Made by a program: the position numbers and the translations under genes | Shown here: in pieces, positions 17,171 through 25,499 of the stretch | How the letters are laid out: each line of letters opens with the position of its first letter | Numbering within the stretch: position 1 is the first letter of the stretch | DNA from: JANMES01 sp038229715 | Lineage (GTDB): Bacteria > Planctomycetota > Phycisphaerae > Tepidisphaerales > Tepidisphaeraceae | NCBI GenBank assembly: GCA_038229715.1 | Contig: JBBROD010000011.1 | Span: 1-64,000 of the forward strand | Length of the DNA stretch: 64,000 bases | Direction of reading: 5' to 3' | The notes under the pieces: generated by a model | What the model saw: the letters and a program-made list of their open reading frames with translations, nothing else | What the model was told of the DNA's origin: nothing | Databases searched by the model: none

Positions 17171-18781
17171 TCAATGTCGTCGACGCCGCCGACGGAGTAG
17201 TAAGCATCCTGCGGCGCCGACGATGGAGAGTGTTCCCGGCTCGGGCACGTTGGTCGGCGTCAGAGCAACTTCCGACCGCCAAGCAAGCCCGTAATCCCAG
17301 TTAAACGGAGTGCCAACGGCCGTCACCGTCAGGCGGTAGTGATGGCCGGCAACCAAATCGGTCCAGACAGTTTCGGTGTTGTCGACTAACGATGTAGATC
17401 GCTGCACCAATAGTCCGCCTGTCGTCATGTCGGTCAACACCAGGTCGAGATTATGGAGGGTGGCGGTACTGTCGAAGTTCCCGCCGAGGGTGTTCGAGCC
17501 GGCGACCTTTACATTCCACACCAGGCTTGCCATGAACTTGCCCGAGGCATTAGCGGTGAAGTCGTATTGCGCTGTGGCGTTTGTCCCATTCGCGCCCCCG
17601 AACGCCTGATCGTAATCGAAGCCGTATTGTCCTATCGCGCCAGTCCCGCCGTCCTGCATGCTGTTGGCTTCGCCGGCGTCGATAATCTTGTAGCTGTTCT
17701 CGGCGTTGACCATTCCTGCGCCCCAGCGATAGTCCAGCCCGTTGATCGACTGATTCGCGGCAACGGCCCGGTAATCGGTAATTCCGTTGACCGTCGTACC
17801 GCCGTTGGTGTAAGTCGCGACATTCCGCAGCGCCCCGGCCATGAGGGCGGCTTTGACGACCTCGGACGTATCCCCGCTGTGGACCGTGTAGCCTGGTTTG
17901 GTGAACGTCGTGAACGAGCTTGTGTACGGGGCGGTCACGGCGATGGTATCCAGCGTCGCATAGGTGACGTTCGAATGGGCCGTCTTCCCTCGTGACACGA
18001 GCAGACCGACCACGCCCGCCACTTGCCCGATCGCGTCGCTCGGCGACCCGCTATACGGCCCGGTAACCGTCGGGCTCACCCGATCGGCGGTGTAGGGAGT
18101 CGCCTCGCCGCCGCTGGTCAAAATCGCGTCGGTCTTGACCAGATTACCCTCGGAGTTGACTGCTCCGTCGGTCGAGACGACCACCACACTGTTAAAAGTG
18201 TCACCATTGGACCCGTAAAAATTGTTGCCGACGACCTGCAGGAAGTCATCGCGCTGCTGGATATAATCCATGCGCGCGACGTAGTTCAGGCTGTAATCCG
18301 ACGGTGCGTATGCGTGCGACGCGACCCGCGAGTTGTTCTGCGACCCATACGGGACGGCCAACCCCGGGTTCAGCAGGAACGATCCGGTAAACTGACTAAA
18401 GTTGTAAACCTGTACACTGCTTCCGCCGGTTTTGAGCCCGATTTTGGGAGCGACCGATCGTTGCGAAAAGCCGACGTCATTGCCGAAGAACCTCGCGCCG
18501 ACGATGGTGGCGTGGCCGTCGCCCGTGACGGTGGCAGTGTTGGTCACCGTCAAAGTCTTCTCTGCGAATCGGCCGTCGGTCAAAGTCGGATAGAAAGAGC
18601 TTTCCACCAGCGAGACGCTGACGTTTGAACCGTCCGACAGGTTGACCCCGTACGTGTTAAACAGGTTCGTGTAGCCGAGATATTGCATCATCGCGGTGTT
18701 CTCGTTGGCCGCGCGGACGACCGACCCGGTAACCATCGTACCGGCGACGGCGGCGACCACTCCCATGCCTCGCTTCTTCAT
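17171..18781 (-). CDS. PEP-CTERM exported protein, divergent subtilase-like
   Basis: The 536-aa protein has a signal peptide (MKKRGMGVVAAVAGTMVTGS) and a C-terminal PEP-CTERM sorting tag: VPEPGT, a short hydrophobic helix, then RRRRRRH. Such tags direct exosortase-dependent export; no exosortase is visible here. The middle recalls S8 subtilases: SVVVVSTDGAVNSEGN, a GSPSDAIGQVAGVVGLL block where GTSMAxPHVAG is expected, and DYRWGAGMVNAENSYK, the usual end of the fold. The Ser may be kept but the His and Asp motifs are not clear, so activity is doubtful. The ATG at 18781 has AAAGGAG 7 bp upstream and is preferred to a start 23 codons earlier. Confidence 0.75.
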   Translation of the reverse strand: MKKRGMGVVAAVAGTMVTGSVVRAANENTAMMQYLGYTNLFNTYGVNLSDGSNVSVSLVESSFYPTLTDGRFAEKTLTVTNTATVTGDGHATIVGARFFGNDVGFSQRSVAPKIGLKTGGSSVQVYNFSQFTGSFLLNPGLAVPYGSQNNSRVASHAYAPSDYSLNYVARMDYIQQRDDFLQVVGNNFYGSNGDTFNSVVVVSTDGAVNSEGNLVKTDAILTSGGEATPYTADRVSPTVTGPYSGSPSDAIGQVAGVVGLLVSRGKTAHSNVTYATLDTIAVTAPYTSSFTTFTKPGYTVHSGDTSEVVKAALMAGALRNVATYTNGGTTVNGITDYRAVAANQSINGLDYRWGAGMVNAENSYKIIDAGEANSMQDGGTGAIGQYGFDYDQAFGGANGTNATAQYDFTANASGKFMASLVWNVKVAGSNTLGGNFDSTATLHNLDLVLTDMTTGGLLVQRSTSLVDNTETVWTDLVAGHHYRLTVTAVGTPFNWDYGLAWRSEVALTPTNVPEPGTLSIVGAAGCLLLRRRRRRH

Positions 18782-18954
18782 CCACCAACTCCTTTGCGTG
18801 GGGACATCGCTAGCAATATTCACGGGGTCTTGGAAATTGGTCAACCACAAATGTCACTATGTGATGATATTATCGACATCAATGATGAATGCGAAAACCC
18901 TCCTAGTCTGTTGGCAACTGAGTCTTCAAATTTTCCAGCAGTACGGTTCTGCTG

Positions 18955-19015
18955 TTCATTGACCAACTTGACCGCCGAGAGCTTGAACTCCCGCGTAAAC
19001 TTCCGACGTGACATG
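18955..19015 (-). mobile_element. IS3-family transposase orfA remnant (first ~20 codons)
   Basis: From ATG at 19015, preceded by AAAGGAG, the reading MSRRKFTREFKLSAVKLVNE matches the start of IS3/IS911-type OrfA helix-turn-helix proteins. It then breaks into unrelated sequence, so only the 5' end of the element survives. Just upstream (19028-19045) lies AACAGC-N6-GCTGTT, a perfect 6-bp inverted repeat. The surrounding gap 18782-19164 holds nothing else I can support. The remnant sits next to the restriction-modification operon, in keeping with past insertion and deletion there. Confidence 0.65.
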
Positions 19016-19164
19016 TTCGCTCCTTTGAACAGCTATTATGCTGTTCGTTCGGAGCACCCACCATTCGTCGGGAAGATCGCTGACGGCTTTCACCGATTAA
19101 CGGCGGCAAAGCTGGCAGGATTGACCAGTATCGGAGCGCGGCTCGCGCAAACGTTTCCTGTGCA

Positions 19165-19572
19165 TTAGTTCAGAAATGCTTTGATTTTAGCAACGAGTTT
19201 CTGGCGATCGTTCGCTTCGCACTCCCAGATGGTAAGCACCAGCCAGCCAGCGATCGCGAGTTTCATGAGAGTCTCCGCATCCCGCTTAACGTTGCCCGTC
19301 AGCTTGGCCATCCAAAATTCGGTACGAGTTCGCGGAATGGGTAGGCCCAACTTGCACGAGTGCCGATGCCAATAGCAACCATGAACGAAGATGACCTTCT
19401 TCTTGATTGCGAATACGAGATCAGGACGACCGGGCAGCTTGTGGCCGTGTAGGCGATAGCGGTATCCAAGTGAGTGTACAAGGCGTCGAACGATCATCTC
19501 AGGCTTCGTGTCTTTGCCTTTGACGGCCGACATGTTGCGGCGGCGTTGTTCCGACGTCAGTACGTCACTCAT
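19165..19572 (-). CDS. vsr: Very short patch repair endonuclease Vsr
   Basis: The 135-aa protein matches Vsr closely. It has the N-terminal RRRNMSAVKGKDTKPE, GRPDLVF with Asp51 at the same number as the Mg-binding Asp51 of the E. coli enzyme, and IFVHGCYWHRHSC aligning Phe62, His64, Trp68 and His69; the E. coli Thr63 is Val here. NVKRD and WECE follow. Vsr nicks 5' of the T in T:G mismatches that arise when 5-methylcytosine in a Dcm-type site deaminates. Its start overlaps the stop of the EcoRII-like endonuclease (ATGA), so the three genes form one minus-strand operon. The residue match to E. coli is from memory. Confidence 0.95.
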   Translation of the reverse strand: MSDVLTSEQRRRNMSAVKGKDTKPEMIVRRLVHSLGYRYRLHGHKLPGRPDLVFAIKKKVIFVHGCYWHRHSCKLGLPIPRTRTEFWMAKLTGNVKRDAETLMKLAIAGWLVLTIWECEANDRQKLVAKIKAFLN

Positions 19573-20748
19573 ACTGTGCTCTTAGCACTCTTGATCGTGC
19601 CTATGAACTGTTCGACCGTTACGATGTTGGCCCCTGATTCTTTCGGGTAATCGGCGTGAAGTGATTCTGGTACAACCAACGTCACGTTCGCCAGCATCAT
19701 TTCCTTTAACTGATTGGCAGAAATTCCCCGCTGCATGGTCAGAATGTGCTTCTGTCGAATGCGTTTACCTTCGTTCAGTACCTGCCGCCAGCGATCCTTA
19801 CAGGTGGTTTTGACGCCAACGATGCAGAGACGGTCAGCCGGGAATTCTGGATCGTTGTACTCGGCCTTTCCGGGGATCAAAATGTCAGGCTCGACCTTTC
19901 CGTCAATCTTTGGCCGCGCATCAAACTTAACTCCGGCCGAGTTCAGAACGTAAGCCACGTGATTTTCCAGCGATCTGCCAGCACGAGACATTCGTCGATT
20001 GAGGAAACTCTTCGCCGTGTCCAGAAAATCATCAACATTTTTGAACAGCTTTTGGATGTGCTTCTGGCAGACCTGTCGCTCCACCATCTGGAACAGTCGG
20101 TACTCGCCCTTCACCAGCCGGACAAGGCGGTCATTGGCAGGTAACACACCGAAGTTCTTGATGCACTCCTCCAGTGCATCTCGTGCCTGTTTGGCAAACG
20201 ATGCTGTGTCGGGAAATACTTCCAGCGGAGCAAGGAACGCCCTGAAGTTCCGTTCAACGCATTCCTCAGCCGTCTCGGAGACGGGTGGTCTCCCCGCTTG
20301 ATACGCAGCCCAGCCGTCCACAGCCTCGACACCGAGGGATAATTGAATCTCGTCCATGTCCTCGTCTTGATCGAGGACATAACACCGAAAGAACTTGTGA
20401 TTTTCTGGCACAAGCACCAACATGTCGCCCAAATTATCGAACGTGCGAAACGGAAAGTCCTTGCCGAACCGAGTCAGGCGATATTCCCGGCGACTTTTGC
20501 CGCCGCTATACCAGTGAATACATGAATCCGTGACACGCCCGTCCTGCCACAGAACTTTCACTTCGCGTTCATCGTTTGCTCCGCGATTGGGCGGCATGTC
20601 CGTGTACATCTCCCACACCTGATAGGGCAGGTAATATCCGTACTGGTGAGCGCCAGTAAGGTCCACGTCGTTCGCCGATATGAATTTGAGAATGGCGGAC
20701 CCGGTTTTTCAACGCATCCGCGATTGCCAACTCACACTGCGGTGACAT
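19569..20748 (-). CDS. EcoRII-type restriction endonuclease with N-terminal frameshift
   Basis: The C-terminal nuclease domain has the EcoRII signature RAGRSLENHV, PDILIP and VGVKTTCKDRWRQV. The catalytic Asp, Lys, Lys are spaced 25 and 4 residues apart as in EcoRII (D299, K324, K328). The N-terminal effector domain is also present, with SANDVDLTGAHQYGYYLP resembling EcoRII. The frame containing all this has no ATG: only GTG at 20666, inside a conserved block, follows a TGA at 20709-20711. In another frame an ATG at 20748, after GGGGGAG, encodes MSPQCELAIADAL and meets an A5 run (20705-20709). Removing one A joins both frames into about 392 aa, near the family length. So this is a single-base shift: mutation, phase variation, recoding or sequencing error. 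Cleavage at CCWGG is inferred from the family. Confidence 0.85.
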
Positions 20749-21991
20749 AACTCCCCCGAGATGTCTCTGACTGCCGGTGGTTCATCATCGACACATTGCT
20801 CGTGCTTACATGCCCGTGCATCTGCCACGCCATGACTTTGGTCACTTCCTTCGCTACGTCTTCCACGATGAGCGGGCATAATGAGTTCCCGATCTGCCGA
20901 TAAGCCTGCGTGTCTGAGACGACTACCTTGTACTTCTTGTCGTCATAGCCCATCAGGCGGGCGCACTCCTGGGGCGTTAACCGCCGAGGATTCTTACCGC
21001 GCTGCGGTATCAAAATTTCCGAGCCAACCTTGAAGTAGCGGGCGCTTAGGGTTCGAGTCACACCATCCAGATCAGCTAGACCGAAACCAAAGCCGTTTCC
21101 TTTCGCGGCATGACGCTTGGCGTAGTCCTGAAGATACGTCCAAAGATGATTCGACAGCGTGTACTTGTCCGGCGGATTCGGATCGAGAATGCTCCGTAAT
21201 GTGGGTCTTTTCTTCTCCGGGGCCGGTGGGAAGGCGAATGGAGGTGCTTCCCCGAAAACATCCTTGTTGAAAGCAACGATGAACACGCGCTCACGGTGTT
21301 GTGGGACATAAGCCGCCGCATCGATGACTTTGTGGAAGACCTTGTACCGAAGTTCTGACAACACTTCGTGGATCACTTTCCATGTCCGCCCCTTATCGTG
21401 TCCGAGGAGGTTTTTGACATTCTCCAAAATGACTACTGGTGGGCGTTTGGCTTCGATGATTGTGGCGATGTTAAAGAACAGAGTGCCCTGCGTGTCGCAC
21501 CGGAAGCCGTGGGCCTTACCCAGCGAGTTCTTCTTGCTGACACCCGCGATGCTGAAGGGTTGGCAGGGGAACCCAGCGGCCAACACATGATGATCTGGTA
21601 TTTCTTCTGCGGGTTTTGTGATGGCGCGGATGTCGTCAACTGGTTTTTCACCGAACCAGTGGTGGTAAGTGCGTTGGCTGTTCTTGTCCCATTCGCAGGA
21701 AAAAACGCAGCGCCCACCCACCTTTTGCAATCCCATTCGAAACCCACCGATTCCAGCGAATAAATCGATGAAAGTGAATGGGAAATTGGACGGCGCTAGT
21801 TGACGGGGTTCAGGTGGAATCATCGCGTCAAGCAAGCTGGGAGTAATATCCCCACGCGCAGCACGGTCGAGCACGGTCAGAAGAAGTTCGTTCTTCTTCA
21901 TTGTGCGATTTTCAAGTTCAGTTTTAATCCATTGTACAACGCCATCCGGCACATCTCGGATATTCAACTGCTGTTTTTTGATTTTTGGCAT
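20732..21991 (-). CDS. Dcm/M.EcoRII-type DNA (cytosine-5) methyltransferase
   Basis: The 419-aa enzyme has all main 5mC methylase motifs in order: FIDLFAGIGGFRMG (I, SAM), GFPCQPFS (IV, catalytic Cys about 143), ENVKNL (VI), QHRERVF (VIII), then a target-recognition region and QIGNSLCP (X). The N-terminal extension of about 75 residues (KKQQLNIRDVPDGVVQWI, LLLTVLDRAARGD) is the size of the regulatory arm by which M.EcoRII and M.SsoII repress their own gene. It makes the protective methylation for the downstream endonuclease, whose gene overlaps it by 17 bp. The start MPKIKK at 21991 is preferred to an ATG 19 codons upstream. CCWGG specificity is inferred from the EcoRII and Vsr partners. Confidence 0.95.
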   Translation of the reverse strand: MPKIKKQQLNIRDVPDGVVQWIKTELENRTMKKNELLLTVLDRAARGDITPSLLDAMIPPEPRQLAPSNFPFTFIDLFAGIGGFRMGLQKVGGRCVFSCEWDKNSQRTYHHWFGEKPVDDIRAITKPAEEIPDHHVLAAGFPCQPFSIAGVSKKNSLGKAHGFRCDTQGTLFFNIATIIEAKRPPVVILENVKNLLGHDKGRTWKVIHEVLSELRYKVFHKVIDAAAYVPQHRERVFIVAFNKDVFGEAPPFAFPPAPEKKRPTLRSILDPNPPDKYTLSNHLWTYLQDYAKRHAAKGNGFGFGLADLDGVTRTLSARYFKVGSEILIPQRGKNPRRLTPQECARLMGYDDKKYKVVVSDTQAYRQIGNSLCPLIVEDVAKEVTKVMAWQMHGHVSTSNVSMMNHRQSETSRGSYVTAV

Positions 21992-22000
21992 CCTGCCTGC

Positions 22001-22036
22001 TGGGTAAAGTTGCCAGGAGTCTAGCACTTTTACCCA
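22001..22036. promoter_or_regulatory. Inverted repeat just upstream of the methylase, candidate autoregulatory operator
   Basis: TGGGTAAAGT (22001-22010) and ACTTTTACCCA (22026-22036) form an inverted repeat with a one-base bulge and a 15-bp spacer, directly before the methylase start. Placed like this it could be bound by the N-terminal arm of the methylase, as known for M.EcoRII and M.SsoII. It could also act as a leader hairpin. Confidence 0.45.
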
Positions 22037-22090
22037 GAGGATGTCCAAGTCGGTAACTGTGAGTTAACCGGGCGGTAAATGGAAGTGATG

Positions 22091-22119
22091 CTCAAAGTTA
22101 AAACTCAAAGTTAAAACTC
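22091..22119. repeat. Short tandem repeat CTCAAAGTTAAAA x 2.2
   Basis: Two exact 13-bp copies plus three further bases lie in the AT-rich region between the methylase and the Rieske gene. The rest of the gap 22049-22326 contains no gene or clear promoter I can support. The low GC here differs from both flanks and may mark a transfer boundary or a regulatory region. Confidence 0.6.
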
Positions 22120-22326
22120 CCATTTAGAACGGCCCATTCGATAGAAAAATTGATCCGCCAACTGGGAGTTCCGCAAAATTTTCAGTCAACAAGCAACCGC
22201 TTAAAGTTGACTCCCTTTACCAAATGCTCAGGTCAGATGGGAAATACCCCACAAGCTTTTATGCAATTCTGCGGAAGCTATGATACCGTTCGCTCGCTTC
22301 CCTGGGGTCCATCTAGCCGGGTTCGT

Positions 22327-23322
22327 ATGATGGCCATAAACGCCTCGCCACCGTGTTCGTCCATGACCTGTCCGCGGTCATGGTACTACGCGTGTTCTGA
22401 AAGTGACTTGGCCCGTGGACCTGTGCAGGTTCGGCTGGGCCGTGATGAATATGCCGTTTTCAGATCCGGGTCCGGACGAGTCTCCGCCTTGGGCGGCAGG
22501 TGTGTCCACCTCGGCGCGAATTTATCCCGCGGCTGCGTGATCGGCGAGAACCTGCAATGCCCGTTTCACGAGTGGCAATTCGCCGGCGACGGCCGATGCG
22601 TCCACATCCCGGCGAGCGAGACGATCCCGGACTTTGCCAGGCAGACGTCATTTCCGGTCGCGGTTCGCGGCGGACACGTATTCCTCTTCAATCGCCCGCA
22701 AGCACCGTTCGAGGCGCCGTTCTTCGCGGGAAAAGATCCCGGCGATCTCTTTCCTGCCCGTGCCTTCACGCTCGACGTTGGATTGCGCTGGGACATGGTG
22801 GCCGCCAACGGGTTCGACCTTCAGCACTTTCGGGCCGCACACGACCGAACACTGCTCGGCGAACCAACCGTCGAACAGATGTCGCCATTCGCACGCACGT
22901 TGAGGGCAACGTTTTCCGTGAGCGGGCATGGAATACGCGACCGCTTGACGCGACGGGTTTCCGGCCCGCAGGTCGCGATGTCCATTACCGTCTGGTGCGG
23001 GACCATGAGCTTGGTGACGGCGGAATTTCAGCGGACCACCAGCTACGGAATGGTCTGCATCACGCCGATCGATTCCGCGCGAAGCCGGCTGACGACCATC
23101 GTCTGGGTGCCTCGCAGCCGCAGCGCCCTTGGGCGTGCCTTGTTTGATCCACTTGATGCAGCCGTACGCCGGAGTTTCATCATGGCGTTCATGAAGTCGG
23201 ACCAGCACCGGGCTGAGGGAATCCGGTATACTCCCGGCACGCTGATCGCCGCGGACGCCGTGCTCGTGGATTACTTTCAGTGGCTTGAGTCGATCACCGG
23301 CGGCGAGTCTTCGCTGCCTTAG
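22327..23322 (+). CDS. Rieske non-heme iron oxygenase
   Basis: The 331-aa protein has a complete Rieske [2Fe-2S] site, Cys59-x-His61 and Cys78-x2-His81 (GGRCVHLG, CPFHEWQF). It also has the mononuclear iron motif Asp-x2-His-x4-His in NGFDLQHFRAAHDR, so both redox centres of a class IA-type or demethylase-like oxygenase alpha subunit are present. These cytoplasmic enzymes hydroxylate, demethylate or desaturate organic substrates using O2 and electrons from a separate reductase, which is not in the window. The start is uncertain: ATG at 22327 or 22363, neither with a clear ribosome site. It is followed 13 bp later by a SnoaL-like gene and belongs to the biosynthetic-looking block. Confidence 0.9.
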   Translation: MMAINASPPCSSMTCPRSWYYACSESDLARGPVQVRLGRDEYAVFRSGSGRVSALGGRCVHLGANLSRGCVIGENLQCPFHEWQFAGDGRCVHIPASETIPDFARQTSFPVAVRGGHVFLFNRPQAPFEAPFFAGKDPGDLFPARAFTLDVGLRWDMVAANGFDLQHFRAAHDRTLLGEPTVEQMSPFARTLRATFSVSGHGIRDRLTRRVSGPQVAMSITVWCGTMSLVTAEFQRTTSYGMVCITPIDSARSRLTTIVWVPRSRSALGRALFDPLDAAVRRSFIMAFMKSDQHRAEGIRYTPGTLIAADAVLVDYFQWLESITGGESSLP

Positions 23323-23335
23323 GGAGGAACGCATC

Positions 23336-23929
23336 ATGCTTAAATGCGCCTTGATTGCATTGCTGTTGACCACCGCGACGGCCGTAGCTCAAACAACCAA
23401 GCCGGTAACCGACAGCGACCCGACGGCGGCCATTACCTCGTTGCGCAATGAACTCATCGATAGCTTCAATAAAGGGGACCTGCCGCGTCTGCTTTCTCAC
23501 CTCGATCCCGATGTCGTCATCGTCTGGCAAAATGGAGAAGTATGCCGCGGGCCGGAGCAGGTGAAGGCTTACTACAACAAGATGATGACCGGCCCCGACC
23601 GAATCGTCTCCGGCGTAAGTTCCGATCCGAAGGTGACCGACCGGCACGTCTACGGCGACTGGGCAGTGTCGTGGGGTGAGATGAATGATCATTTCAAGCT
23701 CACCGACGGCAGAGACTTGGACATGAACAGCAAGTTCACCGCCACCATTGCCCGGCGAGGTGATGCCTGGACCGTCACCAGTTTTCACCTGTCCGTGAAC
23801 GCGTTCGACAATTCGATTCTGCGTCTCGTGGCCACCAAGGCGACCTTGTGGGCGGGCGGAATCGCCGGCGTATTGGCTCTGCTCATCGGTATCCTGATCG
23901 GCCGCGCAATGCGACGGAAATCGGCATGA
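23336..23929 (+). CDS. SnoaL/NTF2-like exported protein with C-terminal membrane helix
   Basis: The 197-aa protein has an N-terminal signal peptide (ALIALLLTTATAVAQ), then an NTF2-like cone domain of about 120 residues (LIDSFNKGDLPRLLSHLDPD, VYGDWAVSWGEMNDHF, RRGDAWTVTSFHLS) and a C-terminal helix (LWAGGIAGVLALLIGILIG) followed by RAMRRKS. It would be anchored facing outside. NTF2-like domains bind small hydrophobic ligands or catalyse ring chemistry; no catalytic residue is identifiable here. The start follows a strong GGGAGG, and the stop overlaps the next ATG (ATGA), coupling it to the hydrolase. Confidence 0.82.
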   Translation: MLKCALIALLLTTATAVAQTTKPVTDSDPTAAITSLRNELIDSFNKGDLPRLLSHLDPDVVIVWQNGEVCRGPEQVKAYYNKMMTGPDRIVSGVSSDPKVTDRHVYGDWAVSWGEMNDHFKLTDGRDLDMNSKFTATIARRGDAWTVTSFHLSVNAFDNSILRLVATKATLWAGGIAGVLALLIGILIGRAMRRKSA

Positions 23930-24918
23930 AGCGCTCGATCGCCGACGGATCACCGACCGATGCCGATCTCTTTCAACGCGTTGAATCCGAAGCGACTAAG
24001 ACGGATTGGCGAACGCTCGACGCCGCGCGACTGGCGGTCATTTCGAGCGAAAAAGGAATCGATTTCGCCACGGCGCTGTTCTACGCCGCACTTCATCACT
24101 CCTACGAGTTTGGTGAAACGATCAGGCGAATCGATGTAGGAATCGAACCCGATGTGAGCGAAGTTCCGGCCTTGGTGCTGATGCCCGGAGCATTTCACCG
24201 GCACCACAACAATACGGGAGCCGACGGAGCGCGCCTGCTTGCCGCCGCAAAGGAACTGGGCTGGGCCACAGAAACGATTTCTGTCGGCAGCCTCGCGTCG
24301 GTCCACGCCAACGCGGCAATGCTGATTGACTGCCTCCGCCGACACCCGGCGAGCAAGATTGTCGTCGCCTCGCTGAGCAAAGGATCGGCCGATGTTGCAA
24401 CGGCGATGCGGCATCCGATGGCGACCGAAGCGTTCAGGAGCGTGTGTGGGTGGATCAGTTTGAGCGGGATGATCCACGGGACGCCGTTAATCAACTGGAT
24501 TCGCAGGCGACCGCTACGCGCCATGGGCGTTCACCTTTTGCTATGGGCGAAGCATCTTCGGTTCGCCCAACTCGATGAGTTGCAGCGATCGCCAGGCGGG
24601 CTGCTCGATCGGCCTGTTTCACTGCCAGCGCATCTTCGCGCCATACATGTGATCGGATGTCCGCTGCGCCAGCACCTTCGCCACCCCTGGGCCACACGCG
24701 GATACGAACGAATCGCCCCACTCGGCCCGAACGACGGCGGCGGGATTTTGCTGGGCGATGCGACGCGATTTCCCGGCCTCACCTATCCGGTCTGGGGAGC
24801 CGACCACTATCTCAATCCGAAATGGGACTTCGCCGCCACGCTTCGGAATCTACTGCTCCACGCCGCGGCATCGCATCCTGCTGCCAGTGCGATGCCTGCG
24901 ACCAAATCGACGACATAG
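23926..24918 (+). CDS. Alpha/beta-hydrolase-like protein
   Basis: The 330-aa cytoplasmic protein has an alpha/beta-hydrolase layout: LVLMPGAFHRHHNN as the oxyanion-region strand, a nucleophile elbow-like VVASLSKGSADV, and a late GADHYLNP that could supply the catalytic His. The elbow reads S-L-S-K-G rather than strict G-x-S-x-G, so assignment of the Ser is tentative. It starts inside the stop of the SnoaL-like gene. Its last 112 bp overlap, in antisense, the end of the PAP2 gene on the other strand. It may release or transfer an acyl group in the pathway of its neighbours; this is inferred from context. Confidence 0.75.
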   Translation: MKRSIADGSPTDADLFQRVESEATKTDWRTLDAARLAVISSEKGIDFATALFYAALHHSYEFGETIRRIDVGIEPDVSEVPALVLMPGAFHRHHNNTGADGARLLAAAKELGWATETISVGSLASVHANAAMLIDCLRRHPASKIVVASLSKGSADVATAMRHPMATEAFRSVCGWISLSGMIHGTPLINWIRRRPLRAMGVHLLLWAKHLRFAQLDELQRSPGGLLDRPVSLPAHLRAIHVIGCPLRQHLRHPWATRGYERIAPLGPNDGGGILLGDATRFPGLTYPVWGADHYLNPKWDFAATLRNLLLHAAASHPAASAMPATKSTT

Positions 24919-25499
24919 TGTTCCTTCGTGACGAGCGTCGACCAAAGGATGAGCGCCGACCATGTGAACAGGAACATTGTGGTGGCGAGCGGTATTCGAC
25001 CATAAACCCGCCGCGCAAACGCCAGCGTTAAGTAGAGGAAGCCCGCGTGCAGCGAGGGGAATGCGTTGTACGGCCCGTCGTATGCGAGCAACAACCGGTA
25101 CATGCCGCTGGCGTGGTCAGTCACCGGGCGCGGGACTATAATCGGGCAAAAGAGGTAGAAGAGAAAGCAGACCGAGGCGAGAAACGTGAATCCGACCAGA
25201 TACGTCTTCAGTTCCGCCCGCGTGGTCGCCAGCCACGGCAAGGTTGCGGTCAGCAAGTAAACGGACTGATAGACCCACACCCAGCGCGGATCGAACCCCG
25301 CCAGACGATCCAGCGCCGCGAGCGGCAATTCGCGAACTGGGAAAAATGCATGGTGTGCGAGAAAGACGTACGGTCCGCAGAAACAGGTGGTCAGCGCTAT
25401 CAGCATGAACAGCTTGAGCCGCCAATGGGTAGCCAGCCGGTCCGCGATCGTCAACCGGTTCTTAATGGATGATTCGGCCGGCGTACTTGTTTTCGACAT
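24807..25499 (-). CDS. PAP2-superfamily membrane phosphatase/phosphotransferase
   Basis: The 230-aa protein has about five or six membrane helices and the PAP2 catalytic signature: RPVTD, then FPSLHAG (His about 151) and TKEHYVVDLVAG (His 194, Asp 198). This layout is closest to the inositol phosphoceramide synthase/PAP2_3 branch, which removes or exchanges lipid phosphate head groups at the membrane. The start overlaps the end of the upstream desaturase gene by 38 bp. The 3' end overlaps the convergent hydrolase gene by 112 bp. A lipid substrate would fit the desaturase next door. Confidence 0.88.
   Translation of the reverse strand: MSKTSTPAESSIKNRLTIADRLATHWRLKLFMLIALTTCFCGPYVFLAHHAFFPVRELPLAALDRLAGFDPRWVWVYQSVYLLTATLPWLATTRAELKTYLVGFTFLASVCFLFYLFCPIIVPRPVTDHASGMYRLLLAYDGPYNAFPSLHAGFLYLTLAFARRVYGRIPLATTMFLFTWSALILWSTLVTKEHYVVDLVAGIALAAGCDAAAWSSRFRSVAAKSHFGLR

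Noticed and set aside
18696..19168. Plus-strand frames between PEP-CTERM and vsr genes
   Set aside because: They overlap the start of the PEP-CTERM gene and the IS3 remnant and have no recognisable product.
22091..22119. CRISPR-like array in the tandem repeat, or in the CACAGAG palindromes
   Set aside because: No spacers of constant length, units too short and arms inverted.
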